Below are positions 23,504-32,611 of a DNA stretch of 64,000 bases, piece after piece; the stretch's first letter is position 1; the number at the start of each line of letters is the position of its first letter. The position numbers and the translations under genes are program-made. This stretch comes from Clostridia bacterium. GTDB taxonomy: Bacteria > Bacillota > Clostridia > Christensenellales > Aristaeellaceae. A model generated the notes under the pieces. The model had not been told where the DNA came from. It saw only the letters and a program-made list of their open reading frames with translations, and made no database searches. Location: contig JAFVXE010000014.1 in assembly GCA_017501255.1 (NCBI GenBank), positions 124,001 through 188,000 on the forward strand. Reading direction: 5' to 3'.

Positions 23504-25384
23504 ATGATTGAGCTATCCAAGATCCAAAGCCCGGAGGATATTCGCCAGCTGACCCTTGATGAATGCGATATGCTGGCGGATGACATCCGCACCAAGATCA
23601 TCCAGACGGTTTCTGTCAACGGTGGTCATCTGGCATCCAATCTGGGCATTGTGGAGATTACCATGGCGCTGCACAGGGTATTTCATGCGCCGGAAGATAA
23701 GCTGGTTTTCGATGTTGGGCATCAGGCTTACACCCACAAACTGTTGACCGGACGCTACACCTCCTTTGATACACTGCGTACGTATGGCGGTATTTCCGGC
23801 TTTCCCCGGCACAATGAAAGCGAGTACGATTGCTTTGAAGCCGGTCACGCTTCCACAGCCCTTTCAGCGGCACTGGGTTTTGCACGTGCCCGTGATGCGC
23901 TGAACCAGAAGCATCATGTGGTGGCTGTTGTGGGTGATGGTGCGCTGACGGGCGGTATGTGCTACGAAGCCTTGAATGACTGCGGCAACACCCGCACCAG
24001 AATGATCGTCATTCTCAACGATAACGAAATGTCCATTGCAGAAAACGTGGGGGCGTTGAGCCGCTATTTGTCCAAACTGCGCTCCACAACCGGCTGGATT
24101 GTAACCAAAAAGCAGGTGAAGCACCGCCTGCAGAATATGCCTCTTTTGGGAAAGCCTCTGTATAACCTGATCCACGGCATGAAAGAGATGATCAAAAGCA
24201 TCGTTGTGGATGATGGTTTCTTCGATGCGCTTGGTTTTCGCTATCTTGGCCCCATCAACGGCAACGATCTTGGCGAGGTAGAGCGTATGCTCACGCTGGC
24301 CAAGGAAATGGATGAACCTGTGCTGATCCACTGCCTGACCAAAAAGGGATACGGCTACAAGAGCGCCGAGCAGAAGCCGGAAGTTTTTCATGGCACGCCT
24401 CCCTTCCTGATTGAAAGCGGTAAATCTGCCAATTCCTCCGGGAAAAGCAATGGTGCAATTGCCAACGAAGAATTGATTGCTCTGGCCAACGAGGACAAGC
24501 GCATCCGTGTGATCACGGCTGCCATGCCGCTGGGTACTGGTACGGCTGCTTTCGCCAAGGCGCATCCGCAGCAGTATGATGATGTAGGCATTGCCGAGGA
24601 ACACGCTGTTACCCTTTGCGCAGGCATGGCTTGCGGCGGGTTGAAGCCTTTCTTCTTCGTTTATTCCACGTTCTTGCAGCGTGGTTACGATCAGGCGCTG
24701 CATGATGTATGCATTCAGAACCTGCCCGTGGTCTTCATGATCGACCGTGCCGGTATTTCCAATGAAGACGGTCAGTCTCATCAGGGACTCTTTGATATGG
24801 CTTTCCTGCGCCACATTCCCGGCATGACTTTGATTGCCCCGGCAGATGAACAGGAACTGCGCCTTGCCATCCGTGCTGCTTATGAATTGAATGCTCCCTG
24901 TGCCATCCGCTATCCCAAATCTGCGATCGCTCTTCCTGAGAATCAGGCAGTGTCCTCCTTTGCCGTTGGAAAGTGGCAAACTCTGATGGAGGGCACCGAC
25001 GCAACCATTCTGTCCGTTGGCAGCATGACGGCGGCAGCCATGCGTGTGGCCGCACAGCTGAATGAAAACGGCGTGTCTGTCCGAGTGATCAACGCTTCCA
25101 CCATCAAGCCTCTGGATACTGCCTGTCTGGACAAGCTCTTTGCAGAGAACAGGCCCGTTTTCACGCTGGAAGAGCACGTTCTGGCCGGTGGTTTTGGCAG
25201 TGCGGTGCTGGAATATGCCGCTGCACAGAATGTGCAGCCCCATATCACGCCTTTGGGTGTGGCCGATGTTTTTGTGCAGCACGGCGACCATCAGCATCTA
25301 TTGGAAGATGTAGCGCTTGATGACAATACCCTTGCCAAACGAATCCTTCAGGCTGTTACGAGAGGGGAGAGCGCCAATGGCTGA
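23504..25384 (+). CDS. dxs: 1-deoxy-D-xylulose-5-phosphate synthase
   Basis: A 626-aa thiamine-diphosphate enzyme making DXP from pyruvate and glyceraldehyde-3-phosphate, first step of the MEP isoprenoid pathway. Features: HLASNLGIVEITMALHRVF, DVGHQAYTHKLLTGR, SEYDCFEAGHASTALSAALG, the TPP-binding VVGDGALTGGMCYEALN, GIAEEHAVTLCAGMA, DRAGISNEDGQSHQGLFD. Length is normal. Start ATG 23504 after GAGGG. It overlaps tlyA by 8 nt, the common Firmicutes arrangement dxs-tlyA-nadK-argR-recN. Confidence 0.97.
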   Translation: MIELSKIQSPEDIRQLTLDECDMLADDIRTKIIQTVSVNGGHLASNLGIVEITMALHRVFHAPEDKLVFDVGHQAYTHKLLTGRYTSFDTLRTYGGISGFPRHNESEYDCFEAGHASTALSAALGFARARDALNQKHHVVAVVGDGALTGGMCYEALNDCGNTRTRMIVILNDNEMSIAENVGALSRYLSKLRSTTGWIVTKKQVKHRLQNMPLLGKPLYNLIHGMKEMIKSIVVDDGFFDALGFRYLGPINGNDLGEVERMLTLAKEMDEPVLIHCLTKKGYGYKSAEQKPEVFHGTPPFLIESGKSANSSGKSNGAIANEELIALANEDKRIRVITAAMPLGTGTAAFAKAHPQQYDDVGIAEEHAVTLCAGMACGGLKPFFFVYSTFLQRGYDQALHDVCIQNLPVVFMIDRAGISNEDGQSHQGLFDMAFLRHIPGMTLIAPADEQELRLAIRAAYELNAPCAIRYPKSAIALPENQAVSSFAVGKWQTLMEGTDATILSVGSMTAAAMRVAAQLNENGVSVRVINASTIKPLDTACLDKLFAENRPVFTLEEHVLAGGFGSAVLEYAAAQNVQPHITPLGVADVFVQHGDHQHLLEDVALDDNTLAKRILQAVTRGESANG

Positions 25385-26183
25385 GAAACTGCGTGCAGAC
25401 CTTGCGCTGGTACGGCTTGGCCTGGCTCCCAGCCGTGAAAAGGCACAGGCTTTGATTATGGCTGGTCAGGTCTTTTTGAAGGAACAGAAGATCCTCAAGG
25501 CTTCCGAAAAGATTGAGGAAGGCGTGGAATTGACCGTACGTGGTCACAGCCATCCCTTTGTAGGGCGTGGCGCTTTGAAGCTGGATAAAGCTCTTCGGGT
25601 ATTTCAGGCGGATGTAAAAGATGCTGTCTGTATGGATATCGGCGCTGCCACCGGGGGTTTTACCGATGTGCTGTTGCAAAACGGCGCCAAGCACGTTTAC
25701 GCCGTTGATGTGGGTTATGGTCAGCTGGATTGGAAAATCCGGAACGATGAAAGGGTCACGGTCATGGAGCGCACCAATGCCAGATACCTGACCCACGAAG
25801 AAATCCCCTGCGTTCCCGATGTGACTGTAATGGACGTTTCCTTTATTTCTGTCAAGTTGATTTTGCCCACTGCTGCGAAGCTGATGGATGGAAAAGGCCG
25901 TTTCTACATTCTGATTAAGCCCCAGTTTGAAGCGGGCAGGGAGAATGTGGGGAAGAAAGGTGTGGTGCGGGATCCTGCGGTTCACCGGCAGGTAATCCAG
26001 AACATCGCAGCCTTTGTGCCGGAAATCGGCTATCGCATGGCTCAATTGGATTTCTCGCCCATTACCGGCCCGGAAGGCAATATTGAATATATTACTGAAC
26101 TATTGCCCGGCGATGGAAACGCTGTGACCGATGAACAGATCGCCACCGTGGTGGATGCTGCTCACCGGATGCTGGCGAAATAA
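25377..26183 (+). CDS. tlyA: TlyA-family rRNA (cytidine-2'-O)-methyltransferase
   Basis: A 268-aa enzyme: S4 RNA-binding domain (residues 1-65, RADLALVRLGLAPSREKAQ) then an FtsJ-type Rossmann methyltransferase (MDIGAATGGFTDVLLQNG for SAM, VMDVSFISVKLILP, LIKPQFEAG with the catalytic Lys). TlyA proteins 2'-O-methylate 16S and/or 23S rRNA; the old name 'hemolysin' is historical. Start at ATG 25377, the family-typical position, overlapping dxs by 8 nt. Confidence 0.93.
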   Translation: MAEKLRADLALVRLGLAPSREKAQALIMAGQVFLKEQKILKASEKIEEGVELTVRGHSHPFVGRGALKLDKALRVFQADVKDAVCMDIGAATGGFTDVLLQNGAKHVYAVDVGYGQLDWKIRNDERVTVMERTNARYLTHEEIPCVPDVTVMDVSFISVKLILPTAAKLMDGKGRFYILIKPQFEAGRENVGKKGVVRDPAVHRQVIQNIAAFVPEIGYRMAQLDFSPITGPEGNIEYITELLPGDGNAVTDEQIATVVDAAHRMLAK

Positions 26184-26211
26184 GCGAAATCCAACGAAAA
26201 TCCTTGTATTT

Positions 26212-26240
26212 TATATTTATACACAGTTGTATATTTATAC
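26212..26240. promoter_or_regulatory. Direct repeats resembling ARG boxes upstream of nadK-argR
   Basis: TATATTTATAC occurs at 26212-26222 and again at 26230-26240, 18 nt apart. The second, in context TGTATATTTATACG, matches 11 of 14 positions of a palindromic ArgR box TGAATA-TTT-ATTCA-like pattern and overlaps the promoter spacer. Possible autoregulation by ArgR. Confidence 0.35.
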
Positions 26241-26255
26241 GGATTGTGCTATACT
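26227..26255 (+). promoter_or_regulatory. Promoter of nadK-argR-recN
   Basis: -35 TTGTAT (26227-26232), 17 bp, -10 TATACT (26250-26255), 23 nt before the nadK ATG. Confidence 0.65.
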
Positions 26256-26277
26256 GCTGTAGAAAGGCGGTTGGATC

Positions 26278-27123
26278 ATGAAAAAGATCTATCTTGTCAT
26301 GCATCAGCGGAAGCCCGATACCGTTTCCATCATTCAACAGATTGTGGATGAAATGACGAAGTCAGGGCTTCAGCCGATTGCTGAACCCTGGCTTTCTTCT
26401 GTTCTGCCAGAGGGTTTTTCTGCTTTGCAATATGCGCATGAACCTGCGCAGTGCGATGCCATACTGGCCATCGGCGGAGATGGTACCTTCCTGAGAGCCA
26501 ACAAGTTGGCTCTGCATTTTGATTTGCCTTTGTTAGGGCTCAATCTTGGCACAGTCGGTTTTCTGTCGGAAGTGGAGTGGGAACAGCTCGGTACTGCATT
26601 CCATTGTCTGGCGGAGGGGCAATATACCATTGAAAACCGGATGCTTTTGGAAGCACGTATTGGCGAAAAACGTTTTCTGGCGCTCAATGATATTGTATTA
26701 AGCCGTGGCGGTTATGCCCGATTGATTGGCCTGAATGTCTCCCTGGAAGGCGAAAGACTTGATCCATACATTGGCGACGGCCTTATTTTGTCAACACCTA
26801 CGGGTTCCACCGGTTATTCTTTGTCCGCTGGTGGCCCGATCGTGCACCCCAAACTGGAGTGCATTATCGTAACCCCTATTTGTTGTCATTCTTTGCAACA
26901 CAGGCCGGTGGTGACTTCCTCCAGCCAAACCATCACCATTGAATTGGACGATAACCACAACCAGACAGCGCAGGTGGATGTGGACGGTCAGCAGGCAGTG
27001 TTTCTTTCATACGGCGAAAAACTGCTGATCACCCGTTCACGGAAAACTGCCCGGTTGATCCATCTGAATCCCCATGATTTTTTCTCAACGATACGCATCA
27101 AACTGGCTGAATGGAGCCATTAA
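26278..27123 (+). CDS. nadK: NAD kinase
   Basis: A 281-aa enzyme phosphorylating NAD to NADP. The GGDGT motif is present (AIGGDGTFLRANKLA), as are LGLNLGTVGFLSE, ALNDIVLSRG and the second glycine motif TPTGSTGYSLSAGGPI. ATG 26278 follows GAAAGGCGG. First gene of the nadK-argR-recN operon. Confidence 0.95.
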   Translation: MKKIYLVMHQRKPDTVSIIQQIVDEMTKSGLQPIAEPWLSSVLPEGFSALQYAHEPAQCDAILAIGGDGTFLRANKLALHFDLPLLGLNLGTVGFLSEVEWEQLGTAFHCLAEGQYTIENRMLLEARIGEKRFLALNDIVLSRGGYARLIGLNVSLEGERLDPYIGDGLILSTPTGSTGYSLSAGGPIVHPKLECIIVTPICCHSLQHRPVVTSSSQTITIELDDNHNQTAQVDVDGQQAVFLSYGEKLLITRSRKTARLIHLNPHDFFSTIRIKLAEWSH

Positions 27124-27135
27124 GCAGGAGGCACT

Positions 27136-27588
27136 ATGAAGAGTTCAAGGCAAGTTGCCATTTTGGAAATTATCAATCATCAGGCTGTTGAAACACAGGA
27201 AGAATTGGCCGAAGAGCTTGGCAAGCGTGGTTTCCGAGTAACGCAGGCTACCGTTTCCCGCGATATCAAGGAAATGAAGCTAATTAAGGTGCAATCCTCC
27301 GGCGGTACTTATCGCTATGCGTTGGCGGATAATGCTGACAGCAACATGAACGAGCGCCTGATCCGGATGTTCAGCGATACGGTTTTGAGCATGACCAGTG
27401 CTTACAACCAGATCATTCTCAAAACCATATCTGCCAGCGCCAATATTGCTGCCGAAGCCATCGACAGTATGCGCTGGCCTGAGATTCTGGGTACCATTGC
27501 CGGTGACAATACCATTTTGCTGATCGTACGCAGCATTGAAGAGGTACCGGGCGTGCTGGAACGTCTCAACGCCATGATTCATCGCTAA
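27136..27588 (+). CDS. argR: Arginine repressor
   Basis: A 150-aa ArgR/AhrC transcription factor. N-terminal winged helix (SSRQVAILEIINHQAVETQE and RVTQATVSRDIKEMKLIKV), C-terminal arginine-binding and hexamerisation domain with GTIAGDNTILLIV in place of the usual GTIAGDDT. Start ATG 27136 after CAGGAGG. The arg biosynthesis genes are not nearby. Linkage to recN is conserved in Firmicutes. Confidence 0.95.
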   Translation: MKSSRQVAILEIINHQAVETQEELAEELGKRGFRVTQATVSRDIKEMKLIKVQSSGGTYRYALADNADSNMNERLIRMFSDTVLSMTSAYNQIILKTISASANIAAEAIDSMRWPEILGTIAGDNTILLIVRSIEEVPGVLERLNAMIHR

Positions 27589-27613
27589 AGCGAAGAAAGG
27601 ATAGTGCGATACC

Positions 27614-29332
27614 ATGCTGGTGTCCATGACCGTGCGCAATATTGCGCTGATCGAAAACCTTCAAATTGAATTTACACCGGGTATGCAGGTGCTCAGCGGC
27701 GAAACCGGCGCCGGTAAGTCGATTCTCATTGACAGTATCAATCTGGTGCTGGGAGAACGTGCAGACAGGGGATTGATCCGTTCCGGCTGCGATCGCGCTT
27801 CCGTGGAGGCGCTGATCGATATTTCAGGTCAGGCTAAAGTAAAAGAATTGCTTTTGGAACAACAGCTGGAAGCGGAAGGCGATCTGTTGAGCATCTATCG
27901 GGAGATCACCCATGGCGAACGGAATATTTGCCGGGTGTGCGGCACCATTGTTCCGTTGGCATTTTTGCGGAGTCTTTCCGAGCTTCTGGTGGATGTGCAT
28001 GGTCAGCATGAGCATCAGAGCCTGCTGGATGGCAAAAAGCACATGGCATTTCTGGATTCCTTCGGTGATCAGCATTTTCTGGAGCAGAAGCGAAAGACAG
28101 CTGAGGCCTTCCGCATCTGGAAGGAAAGCAGCACCAAATTTGCCGCCCTTCGCAAGGAGAACGCCCAACGTGTAGAGCGGACAGAATACCTGACCAGTCG
28201 TGTAAAAGAACTGGATGCTGCACAAATCTCCATCGGCGAGGCAGATCAGCTGGCATTGGAACGGGATCGTTTTGCCGGTTCCGAAAAAATCGATACCGCT
28301 GTCCGGTCGGCTTATGTGGAAACTTATGCAGGCGGCAGAGAGCAGAGCGCCATGAACAAACTACGCACCGCTGCTGATGGAATGCGGAACATCGAGGAGC
28401 TTGACCCACGTTTTGCAGCGCTTACTGCACGGATCAATGCCGCCTATTATGAGCTGGAAGAAATCGGGCTTGAACTTCGGGACATTCTGGAAAAAGAGAG
28501 CTTTGATCCGGAGCGAAACGAGGAAGTGCTGGAGCGCCTTGATCTGATCCGCAAGCTGGAGCGGCGTTACGGTATGACAGCAGACGAACTGGTGACCCAT
28601 CACGAGGAAATCCGGGACGAACTGACCCGGCTTGGCAGCATGGAAGACAGACTGAAACGTGCCGAAGCGGATTACAAGCAGAAATTGCTCAACTACCGTC
28701 AGGAAGCCGCACAGCTGACCGCAGACCGGAACGCCTTGGCTCGGCAGCTTGAAACCATTATGGAGAAAGAATTGGGCGATCTTGGTATGCAAAACACACG
28801 CTTTGCCTGCATCTTTGAACAGCCCGGTCCCGACGTGAAAAAAATTCCCACTGCCGAAGGCGACGATCATGTGGTATTCTATATTGCGCCCAACCCGGGC
28901 GAACCCTTGAAACCATTGGATAAAACAGCCTCCGGTGGTGAGTTGTCCCGCCTGATGCTGGCTATGAAAGCGGCTGGCGCTGCCCATGATGGAATTCCCT
29001 GCATGATCTTCGATGAAATCGATACGGGCATCAGCGGTCATATTGCACAGGTGGTGGCCGAAAAAATGGCTTCCATTGCACGGTATCATCAGGTATTGTG
29101 CGTGACACACCTGGCGCAGATCGCCGCAATGGCCGATACACAGTTCTTTGTGGAGAAGAATGTTCGTGATGATCGTACCTTCACCTCCATCACCATGCTG
29201 GAGAAAGAGGAACGCATCAAGGAAGTGGCCCGATTGATTGGCGTCAGCAATGAACAGCAGGAGAGCGGATATGCCCATGCACGCGCTATACTGAATGCTG
29301 CATGGGACTGGAAGCGGCACCTGCCGAAATAA
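27614..29332 (+). CDS. recN: DNA repair protein RecN
   Basis: A 572-aa SMC-like ATPase acting on double-strand breaks. Walker A LSGETGAGKSILIDSINLVLGE near the N-terminus, central coiled coils (residues 155-370, with long Glu/Arg heptads), ABC signature KTASGGELSRLMLAMK and Walker B MIFDEIDTGISG near the C-terminus. ATG 27614 gives the usual MLVSMTVRNIALIENL beginning. The ribosome site (AAAGGA) is somewhat far upstream. No LexA box was recognised at this operon. Confidence 0.95.
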   Translation: MLVSMTVRNIALIENLQIEFTPGMQVLSGETGAGKSILIDSINLVLGERADRGLIRSGCDRASVEALIDISGQAKVKELLLEQQLEAEGDLLSIYREITHGERNICRVCGTIVPLAFLRSLSELLVDVHGQHEHQSLLDGKKHMAFLDSFGDQHFLEQKRKTAEAFRIWKESSTKFAALRKENAQRVERTEYLTSRVKELDAAQISIGEADQLALERDRFAGSEKIDTAVRSAYVETYAGGREQSAMNKLRTAADGMRNIEELDPRFAALTARINAAYYELEEIGLELRDILEKESFDPERNEEVLERLDLIRKLERRYGMTADELVTHHEEIRDELTRLGSMEDRLKRAEADYKQKLLNYRQEAAQLTADRNALARQLETIMEKELGDLGMQNTRFACIFEQPGPDVKKIPTAEGDDHVVFYIAPNPGEPLKPLDKTASGGELSRLMLAMKAAGAAHDGIPCMIFDEIDTGISGHIAQVVAEKMASIARYHQVLCVTHLAQIAAMADTQFFVEKNVRDDRTFTSITMLEKEERIKEVARLIGVSNEQQESGYAHARAILNAAWDWKRHLPK

Positions 29333-29361
29333 GCGAAAACATGACGAAAAAATAACAATGC

Positions 29362-29390
29362 TTTTCGGCTGTACATTCTTGTGGTATACT
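29362..29390 (+). promoter_or_regulatory. Promoter of the rnf operon
   Basis: -10 TATACT at 29385-29390 in the context TGTGG-TATACT, with a weak -35 TTTTCG 17 bp upstream, 50 nt before the rnfC ATG. Confidence 0.5.
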
Positions 29391-29439
29391 ATCAACAGAA
29401 TGTTTTGGTCGCAAAACAACTACAGGAGGACGATCACCT

Positions 29440-30786
29440 ATGAGTTCCGTTTTCAACTTTCCCGGTGGCATTCATCCGCATGAAGGAAATGGGGGAAAGG
29501 TAGCAACTGCGGGTTTGGCTATTATGGAAGCGCCTTTGCCCTCCCGTGTTGCCATCCCGCTGCAGCAGCATATCGGTGCCCCTTGTAAAGTGCTTGTGCA
29601 AAAAGGCGACACTGTGCGTGTGGGGCAGAAAATCGGCGAAGCCGGCGGCTTTGTCAGCGCTGCTGTACACGCTTCTGTCTCCGGTACCGTTGTGGATTGC
29701 AGCCCCTGCATCCTCGCCAACGGCACCCAGGCACTGAGCGTGATTATCGACAACGATTTTCAGGATAACTGGGTGGAACTGACCCCTGTGGCAGATCCAG
29801 AAAATCTGACTGCGGATGAACTGTCCAAGCTTGCCAGAGAGATGGGTATCGTTGGTATGGGCGGCGCCACATTCCCCACGGCCGTCAAGATTTCTGTACC
29901 TGCGGACAAACTGGTGGATACGCTGGTCCTCAACGGTGCGGAATGCGAACCTTATCTGTCTGCCGACCATCGCCTGATGGTGGAACACGCTGACGAGATC
30001 ATGAAGGGTGCACATCTGGTGCAGAAGGCTCTTGGCATTGAGCGTGTGCTGGTGGGCATTGAGAATAACAAGCCCGACGCCATCAAAGAGATGCAAAAAG
30101 CCTGCGAAGTATGCGAAAATGCAAAAGCTGTCGGCCTGAAAGTCAAGTACCCTCAGGGCGGCGAAAAGCAGCTGCTGTATGCGCTGACCAAGCGGAAAGT
30201 ACCCAATGGCAAGCTGCCGCTGGATGTGGGCGCCATCGTGATGAATGTGGGCACCTGCTATGCTCTGTACCGTGCAGTGTACGAAGGCCGTCCTGTGGTT
30301 GATCGTGTGGTTACTGTCGGCGGCAATGTTCAGAAGCCTGCCAATTATCTGGTGCGCATCGGTGCTCCTGTGGAATGGCTGCTGGACACCTCCGAGGGCG
30401 TACTGCCCAACACCCGTATGCTGATTTATGGCGGCCCCATGATGGGCATGGCCATCAGCCGTGAAGATATTCCAATTACCAAAGGTTGCAGCGGCATTGT
30501 TGCGCTGGAATCCGTCAATGCAGTTGTCAAGGAGTCTGCCTGCATCCGTTGCGGACGCTGCGTGGATGCCTGTCCTATGAAACTATCTCCTGCCAGCATC
30601 GACCGCTACACCCGCAAGGATATGTTTGAACAGGCAGAAGCAGCCGGCGTGATGAACTGCATCGAGTGCGGCGTCTGTTCCTTTAGCTGCCCCGCCAAGC
30701 GTAACCTGACCCAGAGTTGCCGGGTTGCCAAGAAGATCATTACTCAGCGCCGCAAGATTGAGGCGGCCAAGAAAGGGGAGAACTGA
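29440..30786 (+). CDS. rnfC: Ion-translocating ferredoxin:NAD oxidoreductase subunit RnfC
   Basis: A 448-aa cytoplasmic subunit that exchanges electrons with NAD(H). N-terminal HPHEGNGGKVATAG and lipoyl-like region, Rossmann-type FMN/NADH part (ARE-MGIVGMGGATFPTAVK, LNGAECEPYLSADHRLM), soluble-ligand binding fold, and two [4Fe-4S] motifs near the C-terminus: SACIRCGRCVDACPMKL and CIECGVCSFSCPAKRNL. ATG 29440 after CAGGAGG. First gene of the operon; only 1 nt separates it from rnfD. Confidence 0.95.
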   Translation: MSSVFNFPGGIHPHEGNGGKVATAGLAIMEAPLPSRVAIPLQQHIGAPCKVLVQKGDTVRVGQKIGEAGGFVSAAVHASVSGTVVDCSPCILANGTQALSVIIDNDFQDNWVELTPVADPENLTADELSKLAREMGIVGMGGATFPTAVKISVPADKLVDTLVLNGAECEPYLSADHRLMVEHADEIMKGAHLVQKALGIERVLVGIENNKPDAIKEMQKACEVCENAKAVGLKVKYPQGGEKQLLYALTKRKVPNGKLPLDVGAIVMNVGTCYALYRAVYEGRPVVDRVVTVGGNVQKPANYLVRIGAPVEWLLDTSEGVLPNTRMLIYGGPMMGMAISREDIPITKGCSGIVALESVNAVVKESACIRCGRCVDACPMKLSPASIDRYTRKDMFEQAEAAGVMNCIECGVCSFSCPAKRNLTQSCRVAKKIITQRRKIEAAKKGEN

Positions 30787-30787
30787 G

Positions 30788-32611
30788 ATGCAAAAGAAGC
30801 TGATTGTTGCTCCTTCTCCATTTTTGCGTGATCAGAGCGCCAGCACCCGTCGCATCATGCTGGATGTGATCATCGCCATGCTGCCCACCGCTTTCGCTGC
30901 TGTATGGTACTTCGGAGCGCCTGCCCTGTCCGTGATGATTACCTGTGTGATTGGCTGTGTAGCTTCCGAATGGGCTTATCAGAAGATGACCCATCAGACC
31001 AGCACCATCGGCGATTTGAGCGCTGTGGTTACAGGCCTTTTGCTGGCGTTCAATATGCCGGCTTCCGCTCCTTGGTGGATGGGCCTGATCGGTTCTGTGA
31101 TTGCCATCGTGCTGGTTAAGCAGATGTTTGGCGGCATTGGCCAGAACTTCATCAACCCTGCATTGGCTGCCCGCACCATTCTGATGCTCAGCTGGACCGT
31201 CCTGATGGCTGCGAATGTGATGCCTCAGGCTGGTCAGATCTTTGGTATTGATCTTTCAACGAAGGCTGTCACTGCTACTCCTGTTGCTATTGTTGAAACC
31301 GTTGAAACTACTACCGAAGCCACCGGCGCTGCTACTGGCGAGACTGCTGTGGACGCTGCCCCTGCTGTAGCCGCCGAGGCAACTACCGAAGCCACTGGCG
31401 CTGCTACCGGTGAAACTGCTGTGGAAGCTGCTCCTGCCGTAACCGCCGAGGCTACCACCGAAGCCACCGGCGCTGCTACTGGCGATGCTACCGTGGAAGC
31501 TGCTCCCGCTGTTGCTGCTGAGGCTACTACCGAAGCCACTGGCGCTGCTACCGGCGAAACTGCCGTGGAAGCCGCTCCTGCCGTAACCGCCGAGGCTACC
31601 ACCGAAGCCACCGGCGCTGCCACCGGCGAAACTGCTGTGGAAGCTGCTCCTGCTGTAGCCGCCGAGGCTACCACCGAAGCCACCGGCGCTGCTACTGGCG
31701 AAGCTACCGTGGAAGCTGCTCCCGCTGTAACCGTCGAGGCTACCACCGAAGCCACCGGCGCTGCCACCGGCGAAACTGCTGTGGAAGCTGTTCCTGCTGT
31801 AACTGCCGAGGCTACCACCGAAGCCACCGGCGCTACTACTGGCGAAGCTACCGTGGAAGCTGCTCCCGCTGTAACCGCCGAAGCTACCACCGAAGCCACT
31901 GGCGCTGCTACCGGTGAAACTGCTGTGGAAGCTGCTCCTGCCGTAACCGCCGAGGCTACCACCGAAGCCACTGGCGCTGCTACTGGCACTACAGAAGCCA
32001 CTACCGAAGCAACATCTTCTTCCACCTCCGCTGTAGAGGCAGTCGCTTCTGCCACCTCCACCACCACAGAAGCTACTTCTGTCGCTACTCCCTTGAGTTC
32101 CAGCGCAGCCCCCGGACAGTATTCGCTCTGGGATATGTTCAGCGGCAACATTCCTGGTATGCTGGGTGAAACTTGTAAGCTGACCCTGCTGCTGGGTGGT
32201 TTGTATCTGATCTTCCGCCGTGTAATCGACTGGCGGATTCCCGTCAGCTTCATCGTCACCGCCTTCATTCTTTTCTGGATTCAGACCGGCGTGATCTACT
32301 CGCCTGAATCCGGTTCTCAGAATGCTTTGTATCAGTTGCTCAGCGGCGGCTTGATTCTGGGTGCCTTCTTCATGGCCACCGATTATGTAACATCTCCCGT
32401 CAGCAAGTGGGGCCGGGTGATCATGGGTATGGGCTGCGCTTTGGTTCTGTATGTGATCCGCTTCTTCAACGCAGGTTATCCGGAAGGTTGCTCTTTTGCC
32501 ATCCTGTTTATGAATGTTCTGACTCCCTTGATTGATCGCTATACTGCCCGCAAGCCCTTTGGCTACACCAAACCTCCCAAGGCTGAGGAGAAAGGAGCTG
32601 CCAACGCATGA
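30788..32611 (+). CDS. rnfD: RnfD, electron-transport subunit with a very large Thr/Ala/Glu repeat insertion
   Basis: Membrane subunit carrying a covalently bound flavin in the Rnf complex. 607 aa, while clostridial RnfD is about 310-330. Residues 1-165 are normal RnfD (MQKKLIVAPSPFLRD, helices, FGGIGQNFINPALAARTILM). Residues 175-390 are nine 24-aa units of the type TTEATGAATGETAVEAAPAV plus TAEA, then a part unit and a Thr/Ser-rich tail to about 430. RnfD sequence resumes with SVATPLSSSAAPGQYSLWDMFSGNIPG; Thr434 of SVATPL fits the S/T-x-AT flavin attachment motif. The insertion keeps the frame and lies in a loop thought to face outside the cell. Start ATG 30788; 4-nt overlap with rnfE. rnfG, the expected next gene, is absent. 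Confidence 0.9.
   Translation: MQKKLIVAPSPFLRDQSASTRRIMLDVIIAMLPTAFAAVWYFGAPALSVMITCVIGCVASEWAYQKMTHQTSTIGDLSAVVTGLLLAFNMPASAPWWMGLIGSVIAIVLVKQMFGGIGQNFINPALAARTILMLSWTVLMAANVMPQAGQIFGIDLSTKAVTATPVAIVETVETTTEATGAATGETAVDAAPAVAAEATTEATGAATGETAVEAAPAVTAEATTEATGAATGDATVEAAPAVAAEATTEATGAATGETAVEAAPAVTAEATTEATGAATGETAVEAAPAVAAEATTEATGAATGEATVEAAPAVTVEATTEATGAATGETAVEAVPAVTAEATTEATGATTGEATVEAAPAVTAEATTEATGAATGETAVEAAPAVTAEATTEATGAATGTTEATTEATSSSTSAVEAVASATSTTTEATSVATPLSSSAAPGQYSLWDMFSGNIPGMLGETCKLTLLLGGLYLIFRRVIDWRIPVSFIVTAFILFWIQTGVIYSPESGSQNALYQLLSGGLILGAFFMATDYVTSPVSKWGRVIMGMGCALVLYVIRFFNAGYPEGCSFAILFMNVLTPLIDRYTARKPFGYTKPPKAEEKGAANA
31310..31987 (+). repeat. Tandem 72-bp repeats inside rnfD
   Basis: Nine complete 72-bp units (31310-31957) and a tenth partial one (31958-31987), each encoding 24 residues. 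Units differ by synonymous and a few amino-acid changes (GET/GEA/GDA; AAP/AVP; VTA/VAA/VTV), often in alternating order, so they arose by duplication and have since diverged or been exchanged. In-frame and length-variable by design; a candidate for copy-number variation between strains. Confidence 0.95.

Noticed and set aside
31310..31987. CRISPR or satellite DNA
   Set aside because: The 72-bp units are contiguous, coding and in frame with RnfD; there are no unique spacers.
31234..32268. A 344-codon minus-strand open frame over the rnfD repeats (Ala/Val/Ser-rich)
   Set aside because: It is the antisense of the 72-bp repeats; the sense frame joins two clear RnfD halves.
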